From Stenocarpella maydis (Eukaryota > Ascomycota > Sordariomycetes > Diaporthales > Diaporthaceae), in the NCBI GenBank assembly GCA_002270565.1, contig NQMI01000069.1, positions 1 through 64,000 on the forward strand: 64,000 nt of DNA, written 5' to 3'. Under the pieces are notes generated by a model. The model was given only the letters and a program-made list of their open reading frames with translations. It had not been told where the DNA came from and made no database searches. The stretch's first letter is position 1. Every line of letters starts with the position of its first letter. Below are positions 1 through 13,000 of the stretch, piece after piece. Both the position numbers and the translations under genes were made by a program.

Positions 1-375
1 AAGAGGGGGGGGGGTGGCAGTATAGAGAGACTGTCTGAAACTTTTGGTAGATTGGAGTGCATTGCCGACTTAATATATGCGGCCTTAGTGAGTGTGTGAA
101 ATAAGATTCGGAATCCTCACTAATCATCCTCATGATTGTTCTCATGTTTGTCTATATAATGCTTAGATGTGACAACATGTGCTACTCTTGAGAACCTCCG
201 GCTTATACGGTAATATATATGGTTTCATCTTTCATAAATCTGACGGCAACTTGAGAAATTTGCCGGCAAGCTGGGTACGCCCTCTGCCGGCATGCACACG
301 TTAAGATGTACGACCTGCTTGCCGTCGACATTGCCATAATTTTGCACAATCATAGAAATAGCTCGATTCACCTCC
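1..375. other. intergenic, no gene seen
   Basis: AT-rich flank downstream of the first minus-strand gene, with a G homopolymer at positions 5-13. I see no coding signal. Confidence 0.5.
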
Positions 376-2596
376 TCACTCATAAAGCCTGCCTGGAGCC
401 AGTGGTTTGACTTCGGGAGCCCAGCCTATGCCAACCATCCCCACAGAATCCTCTCCAGCAACATCACCCAGCCGGACCCTTACGCCTCTCAGTAATCTCG
501 CTCTTGTGTTGGCATCGAGTGTGCTTCCCGGGTTCGGCAAGCTTAGTAAACGGTTGTTGTATGTCAAACCCATTAGAGGATCAAAGACATCGGGACCCCG
601 CGTCCATAGGCCCAAAATCATCCCGACCAGCCCAGTGATGGCCAGGGCGAGAGACGAGATCACTAATATCGTCACATATGCGTAGTCGGCTTTGTAGATG
701 ACGTGCTTTTGAGTGACCGTTGCCTCAGTAGAGGCACCAACGAAGGGGGCGCCGTTATCAACGATCTGCGTGACGTATTCGCCGCCCCCGAAGTCGGGGT
801 TGCTTGACACATTGTATTGCATCGTGGCCATAAATAGACCGTTTGCGGGAATGTGAGGTGGTCCGTAATCCAGAGAGTCAACGCTGGGCAATGTACCGGC
901 GAAACCATAGAAAGAGTAGAGTAGGTTGAGCGCCGAGTTCAGGAGTAGAGTTATCCTTCCTGACAACATCTTCGGTTCCACGTTTGCGATATTGGGCCAC
1001 TCTTCTTGCGTAATGTTGTACATGGCATTCGCGCGACTGACAGGAATTGTGGACGTGTCATTGAGGAAAAGCTCCAACAAGGTAGGGCTCCCTGTCCTTT
1101 TTCCGTTTGCCTCTTTCAACATTTCCAGTGCAAGCTCTCCCCAGAGATCAAAGACCGTTATATTCTCTGGCCGATTATCTGTTGTTGACGGACGTGTTCT
1201 TGTGGCTCTGCAGAGGCCATCCTCGCAAACAATATGAGTTTCAGTTAGCACCTGTGTGACCTTGGATGACACAGTCGTCCCTCTCATCGGTTGTTTGAAT
1301 TGCATGAGTTGAGCTCGAGTAAGTGATTCCTGAGAGAGCTGAGACGAGTTCGGTTGGGTCCAAGGAGGCCCCAAGAGCTGATTTGCCCTGATTATAGTGG
1401 TTTGATAGGAGCCAGGGCCATAGTCGGGACACGTGCATGTGGCCTCTATAGACGAGGTGGACGATGAATTTTGAATCCCTCGCTCAATAGCAACATTACC
1501 GAATTCCACGTAGGCAGACTCGACGTCAAACTCCACTGTACCATGGCTTGGGATACCCAGCAGAGACAAGCCAAACAATGAACTGAATGACTCGACCTTG
1601 GGCGACTGAGAGACTTGGACCCAGCCGTGCTCATCGGCAGTGGTTTGATTGAGTGCTTGGAGTCGCGGAATCTTGGGATTGCCCCACAAATTCCTAGGAC
1701 CAGATTTCGTCTCGACATTCTGCATAAGCGCAGCAGCAAGAGAATTCGGCATCGAGAAGGGGAAGTCCTCGCTGTTTTGCCCGGGAATAACGTCGTAACC
1801 TTCAACCAGTGTCCTGTAGGTGAATGACACCCCAAGAGGTCCCGTGTCCATATAACGTATGTTGGTAGAACTCACCGAGGTCTCGTTTGTATGATACAAC
1901 ACCCTCAGGGAAGCTTGGCCTCCAGCTGGAGACATGGCCCAGAGAACACCTATGAGAATGGCTGGAAGTGAGAATGTACCGATTGACCACTGAAGTAGAA
2001 AGGCGTCAAATACTGTCTTTGTGGATAAAAAGGCCCAGAGCGTCTATTCGGGCAGTATGTTAGCATTACCGGGTTACAAATCCTTGCGTGGGCGTGGCTT
2101 TCGTTGTTTGACCTACTGATACTTGTATTTCTTTCTCGCTTTTGAATCTGCCAATGGTCTTTAGGGCCGGGCCCACTCATGCCGCAAAAATGATTGGAAA
2201 TACAGTTGGGCCCAGCGTCGAGGCTTGTTCAATCAGCCTCCCGCTCTTGTCGCCAATGCGTTTTCCGTTCACTGCCAGGGCTCCTATTGCAAGAGGTAGA
2301 AATAATAGGGCGAATATTATCAGGGCAATTTCAAGACAAATCGAGATAATTCTTGTCGGACATGTTTGTGCAAGTGGTAGTGGGCGGTCGGGCCACTCTG
2401 GAATCTTTAACCCTGCGTACGGCTGAGAACCCTGGGAACTGAGCTGGGGATTTGGCTGAGAGGTTACAGAATCCCTGAGCCGTTCTTGCATCGGTTCCGT
2501 TTCTATGATCGCTGGGTGCTCGCTCACATGGTGACTATGTTGACACATATGTTTAGGCAACAACTTTTCGCGTAATCCATGCGAAGTGTCCGCCAT
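376..2596 (-). CDS. fungal multipass membrane protein, interrupted by an in-frame TGA
   Basis: Two exons can be read: 2596..2117 and 2043..376, joined by an intron with donor GTAGGT, a GCTAACAT branch-like site and acceptor ATAG. The joined frame would be about 715 codons. The N-terminal exon has a membrane segment near residues 90-110 and then LGPTVFPIIFAA. The second exon contains LWAMSPAGGQASLRVL, an N-glycosylation-rich extracellular part, and a last membrane segment near the C-terminus (YVTILVISSLALAITG). This layout matches a large uncharacterised family of fungal plasma-membrane-like proteins with an FPI(I/L)FAA...G..L+ block followed by SP.GGQASLR (recalled family knowledge, not searched). 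The oddity is TGA at 2179-2177, directly after FAA, with the family-like sequence VGPALKTIGRF continuing in the same frame. It is either a nonsense mutation or a sequence error. Function is unknown. Confidence 0.6.
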
Positions 2597-5547
2597 GCTT
2601 GCTGGTACAATTCACAATCAAGCTTCAGATTGATCGGAAGGGAAATTTGGTGATTGAATAAGTTTCTGCAGGCAAATAAGATGCAAACACGGGGAAATGG
2701 GGCAATTGACCTCAAAGATTTCTGTAGTGTAATTGTACAAAAGGCTGCTGAAACAAATTGTTCTGAATCACCAGAGGACTGACGCATAAATAATAGAAAA
2801 ACTCATAAGGCATCTCTTAAGTCTGTAGCATAGCCTCGAATCCAGGGCAGATCATTTCCGCAACTCGAGTCATCTACTATAAATAGAAGAAATAGAAGAA
2901 GTCGTTCATATACTAGTGCTGGCAAGTGCATATGCTGCTGAGTTGTGGGTGGCTTGTGAAACCACACCAACCAGTCACTTACACGACACGAGCTAGGTTG
3001 CTCCAAATGACCATTGCAGTGCAATAGAACTATATCAAGAAAGTGTATATCGAGAATTAAGGCCGCCGCCTAATGGCCGTAGCTCATTAATGGAAATGTT
3101 GTGTGACATGCTTGGGGCCGTGCAGGCAAATCAGCACCTGGAGCACATACAAAGTGCTAATATAGCTGAGAATTGTGGCAGAAAGCAAGGAACTTGAATG
3201 CTTGGCTACCTAGAGACAATGGAAGACGTGGTAATGTGTAGAAATGCCATCCGGGGGCGCAGCATGTTTGCAGGTATGCTGCCTGTGACGTCCTAGCCAA
3301 AAGTTTTAGAGCTTGACGAAGTGCCTCAAGCACCTTAATGATGCCAGGAATGAAGAATCTAGAGATTTGTGATAATTTTACTTCTTTGAGAATGCTCCAG
3401 CCTCAAGCGCAATGTTCTTGGACAATGAAGGTTTCTCACTAGTTGATTGGAGCAACCGATGTTTCAAGTTGGCATGGATACGATTTCGACTTCACTGGGA
3501 GCCAGTTGCACGAGCAGAACCAGATTGTTCGCAACCAGATCGTCAATGTGCTTAGCCAGAATAAAATCTTATGGAATTCACTGTTCATCCGGGCTCCAAG
3601 GCCTCGTGCATGGCATGAACATCTTTGGTGTAAACGCGCATGAAGACCACGGACATTAGGAGCAAGCCTGTGTATCTTTTGCTATGCACACCATTGGGAA
3701 TGATGGAAAAGGACGCCAATCCCATGGATATCAGTAAATAGATCTTTTCATCCGCTACTTACATAGGTGGCTCTCCTATCTTCTGACTGTTCACGGCCCA
3801 CCTAAGCATGGAAGGTCGGACCCGATCACTACATACAGGGACTGTGTTGTTATATATATTATTATTACAACACCGCCAGATCTTTAAACGTTTATACAAT
3901 ATTTCAAACTACTTCTTACAGCTTGCCTTCCTCTAGTATATTATCTTTTATACAGTTGTCCTATAAAAGGCTAGTCTTTATGCAGCTTAGGATCAACGTC
4001 GTTAAAACTTTGTGTATTAGTTCAACCTTGCTACGTGTTAGATGAAGGATCTAAGTGCGTGGCATCGTCGGTAACTCACTTTTGATAATAAAGTTAACTT
4101 ATCTGTAACCAGAATGAGCGGGCTACCTTTAAAACCCTCTGGGATGATGGTAGGGTATTCTAGTGCTCTTTTTGCCATAGAGTATATCTGAGATTGAGCC
4201 AGCCACGGATAGTAATTGTCTCTAAATTAGTGACTGCTTCATTTTATGTATCAATGTTGGCTTACCAGGGCCGGTGTGGTGGGCTATGGTCGCGCATGGC
4301 GGCGGTAGAATCTTAGGTTGTACCTCCCTTGTACGCGTTTGATCAGTATCCACAACTGCAAAGTCCCCACGGCCCAGAACATCCGGGGTTCCCTAGTCGT
4401 CCCCCTCCGGCCCGATGCAGCTAGACATGGGGGTGCTGGCTGACTGGGGAAAGCCTCGGGAGAATTCCGGATTTTCACAAAATAGGGGCATTTGCTGTCC
4501 CAAAGCGGATGTTGTCTGTACCAAATCGAAACCCGTGCTCAACGACCAGATGAAATAAGTACAAGCTGAGAATTACACGGTTGTCTCAGAGCAACAGACA
4601 GGTTTGAGACAGAGAGGAAAGCACAATGATGTGTCCAGAACAGCCTGGTGACAGAAGAAGTGCTTACGACTATACATTCCCGGGTTAGCGCATAGACGTT
4701 CAACCAGCTCAACATTCCTCTGACTTACACTGATCTATCACATGATGGGCAACGAATGCAATCCGCCGAAAATGACGTGAATAGCGAGGACTGAACCAGG
4801 CATCTCTCTAGCTCTGAACATTGCGCTTTCGTTTCAATTTTTGCATCTGGAGGGAAATAGAAGAAGTCTGGAGGCGGAAAAATACTGAGATACGACAGTA
4901 CCAACGTAAAATCATGATTGGAGTATGGTTCGATCATACATACAGCCAAGCAATAATTAACGGGTCGATTTCTCCGCCTATGTTGTCCTCGGAAAACAAC
5001 AGCAAGAATTCTATGAATCTACCACGACAATACAGCCATGCAATAACTAGTTATTATTTGCCAGTTAACCCCATTGGCACTGGTGTGCTTTGGTATCTTG
5101 GTCAAATCGGACCAATCCAACCAACATTTGGGGCCCCACGAGAGTTCCCGCAATGGCACCTGGGGGCTCGTGCTCTCCAATGTTCGAGAGCGTGGCCTCT
5201 TGCCATGGGCCCAGTTCACGATCACTGGGGCCATGAGGATCCAATTCAAGGATCCACACGCTCTAGGTTTTTTTCACCCTCTGAGGCTAGACTGGACCTT
5301 ATCCTGTACACCAAATGGGGGGACTTCAGGAGGCTCTACATTATATATTCAAGCTTCTTCCCCCCTAAACTTGGTCTTGTTGAGGCTGTTCAAGGCTTCT
5401 TGCGGGCTCTTCCCGTGCTTGAACACTCGGAAGGTAAATATTCATCTAGATCCGACCCGTTCTCCTTTCTTGAGCTTTATTGATCATCACGCAGTACCAA
5501 ATTCAGCCCCGCGGAACGCCTCGCCACTGACAGCACAAACTGCCACC
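2597..5547. other. long intergenic region, no supported gene
   Basis: About 3 kb with no ORF that looks like a protein family. It holds scattered short ORFs and an AT-rich patch at 3845-4000 with a palindromic start (TGTTGTTATATATATT... TTATTACAACA at 3846-3873), possibly an old transposon relic. The last 250 bases are probably the promoter and 5' UTR of the sugar transporter: an AT-rich TATATATTC at 5343-5351 is followed by pyrimidine-rich stretches. Confidence 0.4.
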
Positions 5548-7255
5548 ATGGGGAGCCCTGTTGAAGAGCTGGTCGCACTGCCGGACAGCGGTAAGCCCTG
5601 GTATAAGCAGTCCCACCCTCTTATGCTCAACTTCATTACCCTATCTATGGTCTTGTTCTGTACGTCTCTGTGGCCCTAGAGAAACAAATCCAGCCCCGAC
5701 GTCCTACGATCGTCTTGGGAAATAACGATAGCTGGGATACGCTGACAAAGACTACCACATCACAGCCTCTGCCAACGGGTACGATGGCTCTATCATGGGC
5801 GGACTCCTCGCCCTCCCCCACTGGAACACATTTATGCACCACCCGGCCGGCGCATACCTGGGCTGGATCACGGGGATATACTGGTTAGGCAATGGTATTG
5901 CTTTTCCCGTGGCCGCATGGGTGTCCAACAAGCACGGCCGCAAGCTGGGCATCTACATTGGCTACCTGTTCCTGATTCTAGGCGTGGCGATGCAGGCCGC
6001 GGCGCAGAACGAGCGCATCTTTACCTACTCCCGCCTCTTCGTCGGCATCGCCGCCTCGTGGCTGGGCAATTCCGCGCCCCTGCTCATCAATGAGATCGCG
6101 CATCCAAAGCAGCGCCCCGTTGCCAACGCGCTCTACATGGTCGGGTGGTACTTTGGCGGCACGCTCTGCGGGTGGGTCACCTTTGCGTGCCGCGACATCC
6201 CCTCGGACTGGTCCTGGCGCATACCCGTGCTGCTGCAGGTCGTGCTGCCCTTCGCGGCGCTCCCCGGGTTTCTTCTCGCGCCTGAGAGCCCCCGATGGCT
6301 GATCAGCGTGGACCGTGTGAGCGAGGCGACGGAAATTATTACCCAGCACCATGCGGGCGGAAACAAGGGCGACCCGCTCGTTACGTACCAGGTTGAGGAG
6401 ATTCAGACGGCCATCACCGCGGAGAAGGAGGCATCGAGGAGCGCGTCGTACGCCGACATGATCAAGACAAGGGGGAACAGGCACAGGCTCTTCATCTCGG
6501 TCAGCCTGGGGATATTCGCGCAGTGGGCTGGCAACGGCGTCGTGTCTTACTATCTACCCCTTGTTCTCAACTCGATTGGCGTCAGGTCCGTGACGGACCA
6601 GACCCTCATCTCGGCCTGCCTCAACGTCTGGAATCTGCTGTGGGCCATCGCCGCAGCAACCAACGTGGACAGGCTGGGCCGGCGGTTCCTGTTCCTGACA
6701 TCTGCCAGCACCATGTTGGTCAGCTTCGTCATCATCACGGGCCTCAGCGGCGCGTTCGCAGAGTCAGGGTCAGCGCAGATCGGGCTCTCCGTCATCCCTT
6801 TCCTGTTCATATTCTTTGCTGGCTACGACATCGCCATGTAAGTTTTTTCCCTTCTCTGTCCGTCATATCGGGACCTCATGACTGACGCGCAATCCAATAG
6901 GACCCCGTTCCTAACCGCATACCCGTGCGAGATATGGCAGTTCTCCCTCCGCTCACGCGGTCTGACTGTATCATGGTGCTCCACCGTGGCCGCCATATTC
7001 ATCAACACCTTTGTGAACCCCATCGCTCTCGAGGCAATCCAGTGGCGCTACTACATCGTCTTCATCGTCATGCTCACCCTGCTGCTTATAACCGTATATT
7101 TCGCCTACCCGGAGACCAGGGGTCACACCCTCGAGCAGATGGTTGTTATTTTTGACGGCACCGTCAGCGAAAAGACCGAGATCATGGTTTCACACTCGGA
7201 TGGCGTGCAAGAGGAAGGCCTGGAGTACCGGGGGGATGCGGAGCGGAAGGTATGA
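5548..7255 (+). CDS. MFS sugar (lactose/hexose permease-like) transporter
   Basis: Three exons: 5548..5659, 5766..6837 and 6901..7255, giving about 512 residues, the normal size for a 12-helix sugar porter. The start is the ATG in CCACCATGG. The splice at 5660-5765 joins MVLF to SSANGYDGSIMGG, the family's first-helix motif. The second splice joins GYDIAM to TPFLTAYPCEIW. Sugar-porter signatures are visible: GRKLG in the helix 2-3 loop, PESPRWLI after helix 6, DRLGRR in the helix 8-9 loop and PETRGHTLEQM at the end. These match fungal lactose permease/hexose transporters that import sugars by proton symport across the plasma membrane. The real substrate cannot be read from sequence. No catabolic gene is adjacent. 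Confidence 0.93.
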
Positions 7256-8171
7256 GGGCTTCGGCGAGGACGTGTCGGTCGGAATAAATGCGCTGATTAT
7301 CTGCCTGATATCGAAAATATGAGGTGACCTCAAGCGACGTTGTAATATGAGCCATGGCTACAAGGGATGCCGAAAGAACAAAAGGCTCTTGGTTATCATG
7401 GATGTATTTAACAGATATCTGATCGCTGTCTTGTCGCGACCAGCCGCCGGCCCAGAGCATGTAGTTAACTGTGTACTTCTTTGGTAGGTACGGAGGTACT
7501 GCGAGTAACTCCCAACACTACGGAGTATGGAAGGACAAGCTCACCGTTTTTGCAGTGTCGATAGCGTTTGTTGCTGTGAGGCGTTGAAGAGGTCCGCCGT
7601 TGAAAACACGTATTTCGACTAATAACTAAATGCATCAAAAAGCAGAGGCTGAGACATTCGGCAAGTTTACATCTGATGAGGCCCTTTTTCTTAGCAAGGA
7701 AGCTCGATGCGGCTTAGCCTCGGGAGGTGCGAGCGAGGCCTGGCAGGCTGGCTGGCTGGGAGGAGGGTTCTAGAGCGGTCGGTCGTTGGCGAGCTACGAG
7801 CACTCCCAGCATTACATCATGGAGCTTCAGGACAAAGAACAGTGGAATCTGCCCAGTTCCAATGTTACCTCGACAACTGGTCGTCCCGCCCTAGGAAGTT
7901 CTCCACCTAGAAGCTGCCTCTCCTGCGTCGAATTGTCATCGGCACTCTCATTTCTGTATCGCATCGTCAGAGTACAGCTACGTGGCTCCTTTGTGACCAG
8001 AGTTATGGACTTGGGCCAATTTCCCTAGGCGCCCCTAACCTGGCACTGGTGCGGTGCGGCTGGCTCCATCTGGGCTATATCAAGCACATCCATCCATCCA
8101 TCCTGTGCCTGGGCCGACTTCCAAGCCAGGCTCCCTTTTCCTTTTCGTCATGCCCCGGGTCGACTCCGGCC
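7256..8171. other. intergenic region
   Basis: Contains the 3' flank of the transporter and the 5' flank of the next plus-strand gene. Small ORFs here show no family resemblance. Confidence 0.5.
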
Positions 8172-9657
8172 ATGCGAAAGCCCTCGACCGCGCATAGCTC
8201 GCGCCGAGCCCCGCCACTGAAGGACAGCGACTATGACCACGAGATAAACCTGGTCGACCGTGACGCCGAGGCAGTGACTGCGCAGCCCCTGTCCCCGGAG
8301 CCGGGGCAGCAGCGAGACCAGCCAGCAGACGAGCCGCCGACATCTGCTGGTGGCCCACAGCTGCAGCCAGAGCCGGCGGCCGAGCAGGGCCAGGGCCCGG
8401 AGCTTGTGCCGGGCGGGCGTCGGTCTCCATCGCAGGGAGATCCTGCGCGGAACCGCCCATCACGGCGTAGCACGAGCAGTGCCTCCGCCACGTCTAGGCG
8501 CTCCAATGGGGTCCCCAAGAAGGCGGCCTCGCAGGGCAGCTTGCCTGACAACACCACTGGCCCTCCCAATGTCGAAGTCACAGGTGAGAGCCTCCTCAGC
8601 TCTGACGCGCCCTATTGCGCAATTCTGACATGCAGCAGAACCCACACCAATAGGCGGGCCACGACAGCCCCAACCCGAGGCAAAGGGCGCACAGCGCCGC
8701 AGGCCGACCCCCAAGACAGCTATCGACATACTGTACGAGAACGAAAGAGGGTGCATACTCTGTGGGATCCCCCTCTTCTCCCCAAAGGCCCTCGGCCCGC
8801 TGGACCCGCCCAACTGGACCAATTTCGCCCACAAGCCGAGCCCGACCAGCATCCACACCGCCCAGGTCCCCGACCCAAGCTGGGTGTGGTCATGGCCGGA
8901 ATGGCACATCAACAGGGACGAGGGCGTCGACGAGGGCGGCTGGGAGTACAGCTTCATGTTCTCCAGGCTGTTCTCCTGGCACCCGCCTAGGTGGTACAAC
9001 TCGTACGTGCGCCGGCGGGCCTGGACGCGCCAGAGGATAAAGAGGGACCTCGAGTCCAACGACCCCCACCTGTTGAACACGGAGTACTTCGCCGTCTGGA
9101 GGAGCTCCGAGACGGAACGCAGCGCCGACAAGGCCAACAGCCGTCACAGCCGCCACATCCGCCACAGCCCCAGCGTGGTATCGTGGGTGTCGGCTGAGCC
9201 GGGAGAGAAGCCCGACATCGAGGACATCGACACCTTGATGGCCATACTCACCCGGTCGCGCATCGACCGCGAGAAGATCGAGGCGGTGGAGAACTTTTTG
9301 CAGCACGGAGGGGATGAGCTCGTCCACCTGCAGCACAGGATGCACGATGTCATGGCGGTTTTTGTCTTCCAGGCCTCGAGGCGGGTCCTGCTGTCCAAGC
9401 TCATCGACGTCTTCGAGGAGACGCAGCAGGCACTCGAGGAAAGCGACACGGGCCAGCTGCAACGGAGGAGTGACAATTTGAAGGGCGCGATACGGCATGC
9501 AGATGAAGAATGCAGGCGCCTGGAGTACTGGAGCGACGTCAAGAAACTTGTCAGGGAGGGTAAGACAACAGCGGCGACAGACAAGTGCGAAGGGTGGACC
9601 GAGGACTGGAGCGGCGTGGACCAGAGCGGGCCTTGCGAGCCGCGTGGAATCACATAA
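8172..9657 (+). CDS. dysferlin/peroxin-domain protein (Mug65/Spo73-like)
   Basis: Exon 1 is 8172..8583 and exon 2 starts at 8636 (or 8639) and ends at 9657, giving about 477 residues. The first 150 residues are low complexity, rich in Pro, Gln, Ser and Arg. After the intron comes a DysF-type module: a Cys pair (CILCG), then PDPSWVWSWPEWHINRD, GGWEYSFMFS and the basic tryptophan motif YVRRRAWTRQRIKR. The C-terminal third is helical and charged. Dysferlin-domain proteins in fungi include peroxisomal Pex23-Pex24 family members and the meiotic proteins Mug65 (S. pombe) and Spo73 (S. cerevisiae), the latter acting at the prospore membrane. A soluble protein without obvious membrane segments fits the Mug65/Spo73 group better than the peroxins. 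The acceptor is a tandem CAGCAG, and both choices stay in frame. Confidence 0.8.
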
Positions 9658-10016
9658 AAGCACTTGATATAAGCTATACTTATATACAAATAAATAATTA
9701 CTCGTCAGCCTGCGCCATGTCAGTTTCAATTTCACTTTAAATTTCTCAGAGGATGAAGAGAGAAACAAAAGAAAGAAAAGGCGACAGGCCGTGGCCAACG
9801 AGTCCACCCGGAACCAAGAGCCCGGACATTTTATCGCGGTGGTTATCGATAAGGCGAGATTTGGGTGTGCGATCAACGGCCCCAAAAAAATCTCTCTGGC
9901 TTCCAGTTCTTTCGTCTGTCTCGCTGCTGACGACCAACAACAAACAGCCTGCGCCTTCTTCCACCCGGACTCGGCGCACGAAAGCATATATGCACAGAAT
10001 GATATCCCAATAGCAA
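9658..10016. other. short intergenic region
   Basis: 360 bases between two plus-strand genes. It must contain the 3' end of the dysferlin gene and the promoter of the PPR gene. No RNA gene is seen. Confidence 0.5.
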
Positions 10017-13000
10017 ATGTCCCTGGGGATCACAGCATTACGGAGGGCTCGACCTCAGCGATGGCACGGCCTTCTGATTCCCAGGGAGTCTTTCTCCGTC
10101 CTGCGCGCGCCTTACTTCCGCCCTGCTGCCACGAGCTCTCTGTTTTGGACTCGCCCACAGCCCAGCTCCGCCGCAAAGCCCAAAGGCCAAGACACAGACC
10201 ACACAGTGCCAGGGGAACATGAGGCTCCAGGGCAACAGGACGACGCGCGCGTTCCCCGATCCAGCGAGCCTACCCGTGTGCGGCAAGTCGAGGTCGTCGG
10301 CCAAGGCGAGGAGGCCAAGGAGCTGAGGGACTGGCTCTCCGAAGAGCCCAAGCGAGAACGGAAGAATATCAAGAAGCCCAAGACCGACGTGGACGAACTC
10401 GAGCAGTCACTGGAGCGCAGCAAGCTCGCCAAGTCCGTATTCGTCAAGCCCGCCCGAACGTACCCCAACAGGAGAGAGTCGCGCGAGAGCAGGAGGGAAC
10501 ACTATCAGAGCCTCTCGGCCCAGGTATACTTTGACCGGAACGTCCAGAATCTGTTGCGCCAAGACATCTACGTTAAACCGGAGTCCACCGACTGGCGCCA
10601 TGTCTTGTCGCTGCTGTCGTCCCTGACACCCGAGGAGTCGGTCGAATGGATAGAGGACGGCATGAAGATTGAGCTGAGTGAACCCATGCTCGCGGCCATC
10701 ATGCAAAATGGCGGCGACGAGAAGATCGGTGCCATCAGAAGGAGATCGGGGGCTTCCATCAAGGTCTTGAGAGCCGAACCCCCGGGCAACTCGTCGGCAC
10801 TGTTGGTATCTGGCACACGGGCTGCCTTCAAAAGCGCGATAGCCGAGTTCAGGAGAATTGCGGGAAGGATCACAATAACTCGTTTATGGGCACCGCTTGC
10901 CCCTGACGAGGCCATAACCGAGTCTTTCAGCGACGACGACTTCTTTGTACCGCCATTGACCAGAGAAGAAGGCGGCCTTTGGCGCCGATTTAAGACCGAC
11001 TACAACGCGTACTTAACCCCATGGCCCACGCGCATGTCGTTCCGCTCCTTCTCGCAATACGTGGCATCCCTTACCGACTCCGTGGTTTACCCACACCTAA
11101 ACAGCCCCCTTTACAATCCTACGAAGCACCGTGTCCTTCTCGACCACGAGCGCGCCGTGGCGCGGCGACTCAACCGTGCGTTCCTCAACTACGAGGCGCG
11201 ACCGTGGATCTCTTGCTCCGCGCTTAAGCTCGCGCTTTCTTTCCTCTGCCGCAAGGGTGACAAATACCTGCCAGAAGTGCGCAGTATCTTCGTGGCTATG
11301 GACCAATTCGGGTTGCGGATGGACGCTGACGTCTTCAACATGATGCTGAGGGCCCCGGCGACGACTCGCAATCTGCGAAAATTCCGACAGACCGTCATCC
11401 TCATGACCAAGAAGGGCTTCGCCCCCAATCTCGACACGTGGATCCTTTTCCTGCGCATGTTCGAGTCTATCAAGATCAAGAGCCACATCCTCCATGCCAT
11501 GAACTCAAAGAACCTCTTGGGGACTCCTGAGGCCATCCAGCGCGTTGCGGAAGAGATGGCTCCCTTTGATGCCGAGCATGCAATGAGCGAGGCCAAAGAC
11601 CTCTCGACCTTCGTGCAGGAACAGAGTGACCGGTACGGCCCCGACTGGCTCACACGCGACGCCGCGAACCAGGTAATGGACGTCCTATGCCGCCATGGGC
11701 GGTTCCAAGACGCGTTTCAGCTGCTGGATTGTATGCACGCCCATGTTGAGTCAATACCACTGGAGTTCAGTGCCGACCGGATCGCGGCAGAGCCCGACGT
11801 CGTCACCTTCAACACCATCATCTCGCACGCCAAGACCCAGGGAAAGATGCCAGTGGCCGTCAATGCCATCCGCAAGATGCACACGACCGCGTTCCACACG
11901 TCACTGGACAGCGTCACCTTCGGCATCCTCTTCGAGATGGCGTGGAAGGCCCGCCTCCGCTACACCATCTCCGTCATCTGGAAATACGCCTCGCTCGCCC
12001 GCCTCACCACCTTCCGCATGCGCGAGCATGTCGCGAGCCTTCTCAGCGGCGCCATACTGCACCACAGAATGAAGCGGGCGCCATATGATGGCCTCTCGGC
12101 GTCCACTTACGCGGAGCTCGGGGGCGAGAGGCTCGCGCGGGACCTCACCGGCGGCGAGCGTGCCCTGGCAAAGGTCAGGGCCCTCGCCGAGGGCCGCCAC
12201 CGCGCCGAGCTCGGCATCCTCGCCTCCCAGTGCTGGCCCGAGGCCTTCCGCGAGTGCGGCCCGCGCATCTCGTTCGCGCACCTCCTGACGCAGGCCGTCC
12301 TGAGGGACCTGTCGTGCCTCGCGGCGACGAGGAACAAGGTCAAGGAGGGTGATGGTGCGCCCGGGCGGGAGCTGAGGTTCAGGCTCAAGGCCATGCCGCT
12401 TTGCAAGAGGGTACGGAAGAAGGAGTACTGGATCCCTGACCTCGCGCCGCTGGAGGCCGAGGGCCCCGAGCCGATCGGGGCCGGGGACAAGTGGGTGCTC
12501 GACGAGATGCTGGGGCATGACGTCGAGAAGAAGCTCAAGACGCTATATACCCCGTCAGATCCCGACGAGGACAACGGGCAGGCCCCGGCGGGGCACGACG
12601 GGGACAGCAGTCCTCGGGATGAGGCGGGCGACAAGAAGACGGCGGCGGCCGATGCACCCCCGGCGGGCGACGCGTCGGGTGACTCCCACCCGCGCAAGAT
12701 GATGGCAATCCTGGACCCGCGCGTGTGGGATGAGGCAGAGGCCGGGGCGGCGCCGCCGCCGCCCAGGCACAAGCTGCAGCTGCGCAACGAGCGAGAAATC
12801 CTTGCCGCGCTGGCGAGGCTCCAGGCTAACTACCTCAGCTTCCGCAAGGTGGTGTACGTGCCCGACGGCGAGGCGCTTGACTGTGGGCCGGCGGCGGCGG
12901 CGGGGAGGCCCACGGGCGCTCCATGGCATGAGAATTTAGTACAGAGCGACTGGAGGAAATTGAGGGCTGATATCTATGATGGTGATGGTATTGACGGTGA

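Noticed and set aside
3443..3659. Two overlapping 66-70 codon frames
   Set aside because: No recognisable family and no splice signals that extend them. Possibly a relic but not supportable.
4821..5483. 220-codon plus-strand open frame upstream of the sugar transporter
   Set aside because: No signal, domain or codon bias; it overlaps the probable transporter promoter, and two frames are open at once.
8890..9987. 365-codon open frame on the minus strand
   Set aside because: It is the antisense shadow of the GC-rich dysferlin-domain gene and has no domain of its own.
12107..12787. 226-codon and other minus-strand frames over 11.1-12.9 kb
   Set aside because: Antisense shadows of the PPR-like gene, rich in Ser/Arg/Pro as expected from complementing GC-rich codons.
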